From contig NZ_CP024621.1 of assembly GCF_009846525.1 (NCBI RefSeq), forward strand, positions 620,001 through 684,000: a stretch of DNA of 64,000 nucleotides, written 5' to 3'. Positions 63,596 to 64,000 of the stretch are shown here, in pieces (the first letter of the stretch is position 1; each line of letters starts with the position of its first letter). Source of the stretch: Halomonas meridiana (lineage in GTDB: Bacteria; Pseudomonadota; Gammaproteobacteria; Pseudomonadales; Halomonadaceae). A program made the position numbers and the translations under genes. Below the pieces are notes generated by a model. It did not search any database. It had not been told where the DNA came from and saw only the letters and a list, made by a program, of their open reading frames with translations.

Positions 63596-64000
63596 TTAAA
63601 CGCTGCGCGCAATCATGTTCTCTTGCTGCTGCTCTTTTTGACGCACTTTGTCGCGGATCAGCTTTTCCAGATCGTCGACGAGGTGGTCATTGCGCAGCTT
63701 GCTCGCCGGTTTGCCATCGATATAGACCAGGTTGGCAGGCGAGCCGCCGGTGAGGCCGATATCGGTCTCTTTGGCTTCGCCGGGGCCGTTGACCACACAG
63801 CCAATCACCGAAACGTCCAGCGGTGTCATCACGTCTTCCAGACGCTCTTCGAGCTGGTTCATGGTGCTGATGACATCAAAGTTCTGCCGCGAGCAGCTGG
63901 GGCAGGCGATAAAGTTAATGCCCTTGGCGCGCAGCTTCAGGCTCTTGAGCATATCGAACCCGACCTTGATCTCTTCCACCGGGTCGGCAGCCAGCGAGAC
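63596..64000 (-). CDS. ispG: 4-hydroxy-3-methylbut-2-enyl-diphosphate synthase IspG (5' end cut by window)
   Basis: C-terminal 134 residues of IspG (GcpE), the [4Fe-4S] enzyme of the MEP isoprenoid pathway. Two cluster Cys are in [14 protein letters not shown] and a third in [22 protein letters not shown]. The frame is open through 64000 ([18 protein letters not shown]), so the N-terminal barrel lies outside the window. Its stop is 70 nt before hisS, the standard order. Confidence 0.96.
   Translation of the reverse strand, partial: VSLAADPVEEIKVGFDMLKSLKLRAKGINFIACPSCSRQNFDVISTMNQLEERLEDVMTPLDVSVIGCVVNGPGEAKETDIGLTGGSPANLVYIDGKPASKLRNDHLVDDLEKLIRDKVRQKEQQQENMIARSV

Overview
The window is a GC-rich, densely packed chromosomal segment of a gammaproteobacterium, most likely Halomonas or a close relative (Halomonadaceae). 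This is inferred from protein character and from conserved gene orders (ispG-hisS-yfgM-bamB-der; def-fmt-rsmB-trkA-trkH diverging from a LysM gene, dprA, tsaC, hemF and aroE; bioBFHCDA). I see no rRNA, tRNA, CRISPR array, insertion sequence or prophage.

Layout. 1-2416: end of a peptide/nickel-type ABC importer, reading left, with a Zur-like box in front. 2624-4469: tRNA modification (truC, tcdA) and a small DUF1653 protein. 4637-7806: a metallo-beta-lactamase-fold hydrolase, a DUF442 rhodanese-like protein and a SulP anion transporter, a probable sulfur module. 7859-19501: a divergent catabolic locus around a GntR/UTRA regulator. Leftward run a SnoaL-like protein, an isocitrate lyase/PEP mutase-family lyase, a cysteine amidohydrolase, two PuuE-like polysaccharide-deacetylase-fold proteins and an FAD reductase. 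Rightward run a LeuCD-type dehydratase and a TRAP transporter whose binding-protein gene is frameshifted. The same perfect palindrome (TGTATTA-N4-TAATACA) lies in both promoter regions. 19581-22524: a COG0523 GTPase with its own Zur-like box, a small conserved protein, a methyltransferase and an XRE regulator. 23036-27796: two c-di-GMP proteins (GAF3-GGDEF-EAL; PilZ with a degenerate HD-GYP), the second visibly AT-rich. 27892-32864: ethanolamine utilisation (AraC regulator, eutBC, permease). 32961-36081: CIA30-like protein, aceK, SIR2. 36126-41828: a complete biotin operon with every junction overlapping, preceded by two mirror-image BirA-like operators. 42000-51160: tapT, DMT exporter, TraB protein, potassium uptake (trkH, trkA), dodecin, rsmB, fmt, def. 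51337-64000: LysM protein, dprA, tsaC, hemF, aroE, a small membrane protein, an M48 lipoprotein, an AAA protein, a lipoprotein, then der, bamB, yfgM, hisS and the end of ispG.

The most interesting region is 7859-19501. Read as one pathway, the families fit import of an organic acid or imide, opening of a cyclic imide or amide (PuuE-like), hydrolysis of the half-amide (isochorismatase-like), hydration of an unsaturated dicarboxylate (LeuCD-type) and C-C cleavage of the hydroxy-diacid (lyase). This resembles the end of the anaerobic nicotinate pathway (dimethylmaleate hydratase plus 2,3-dimethylmalate lyase). The substrate is not known from sequence. Zinc is a second theme, with Zur-like boxes at two separate operons.
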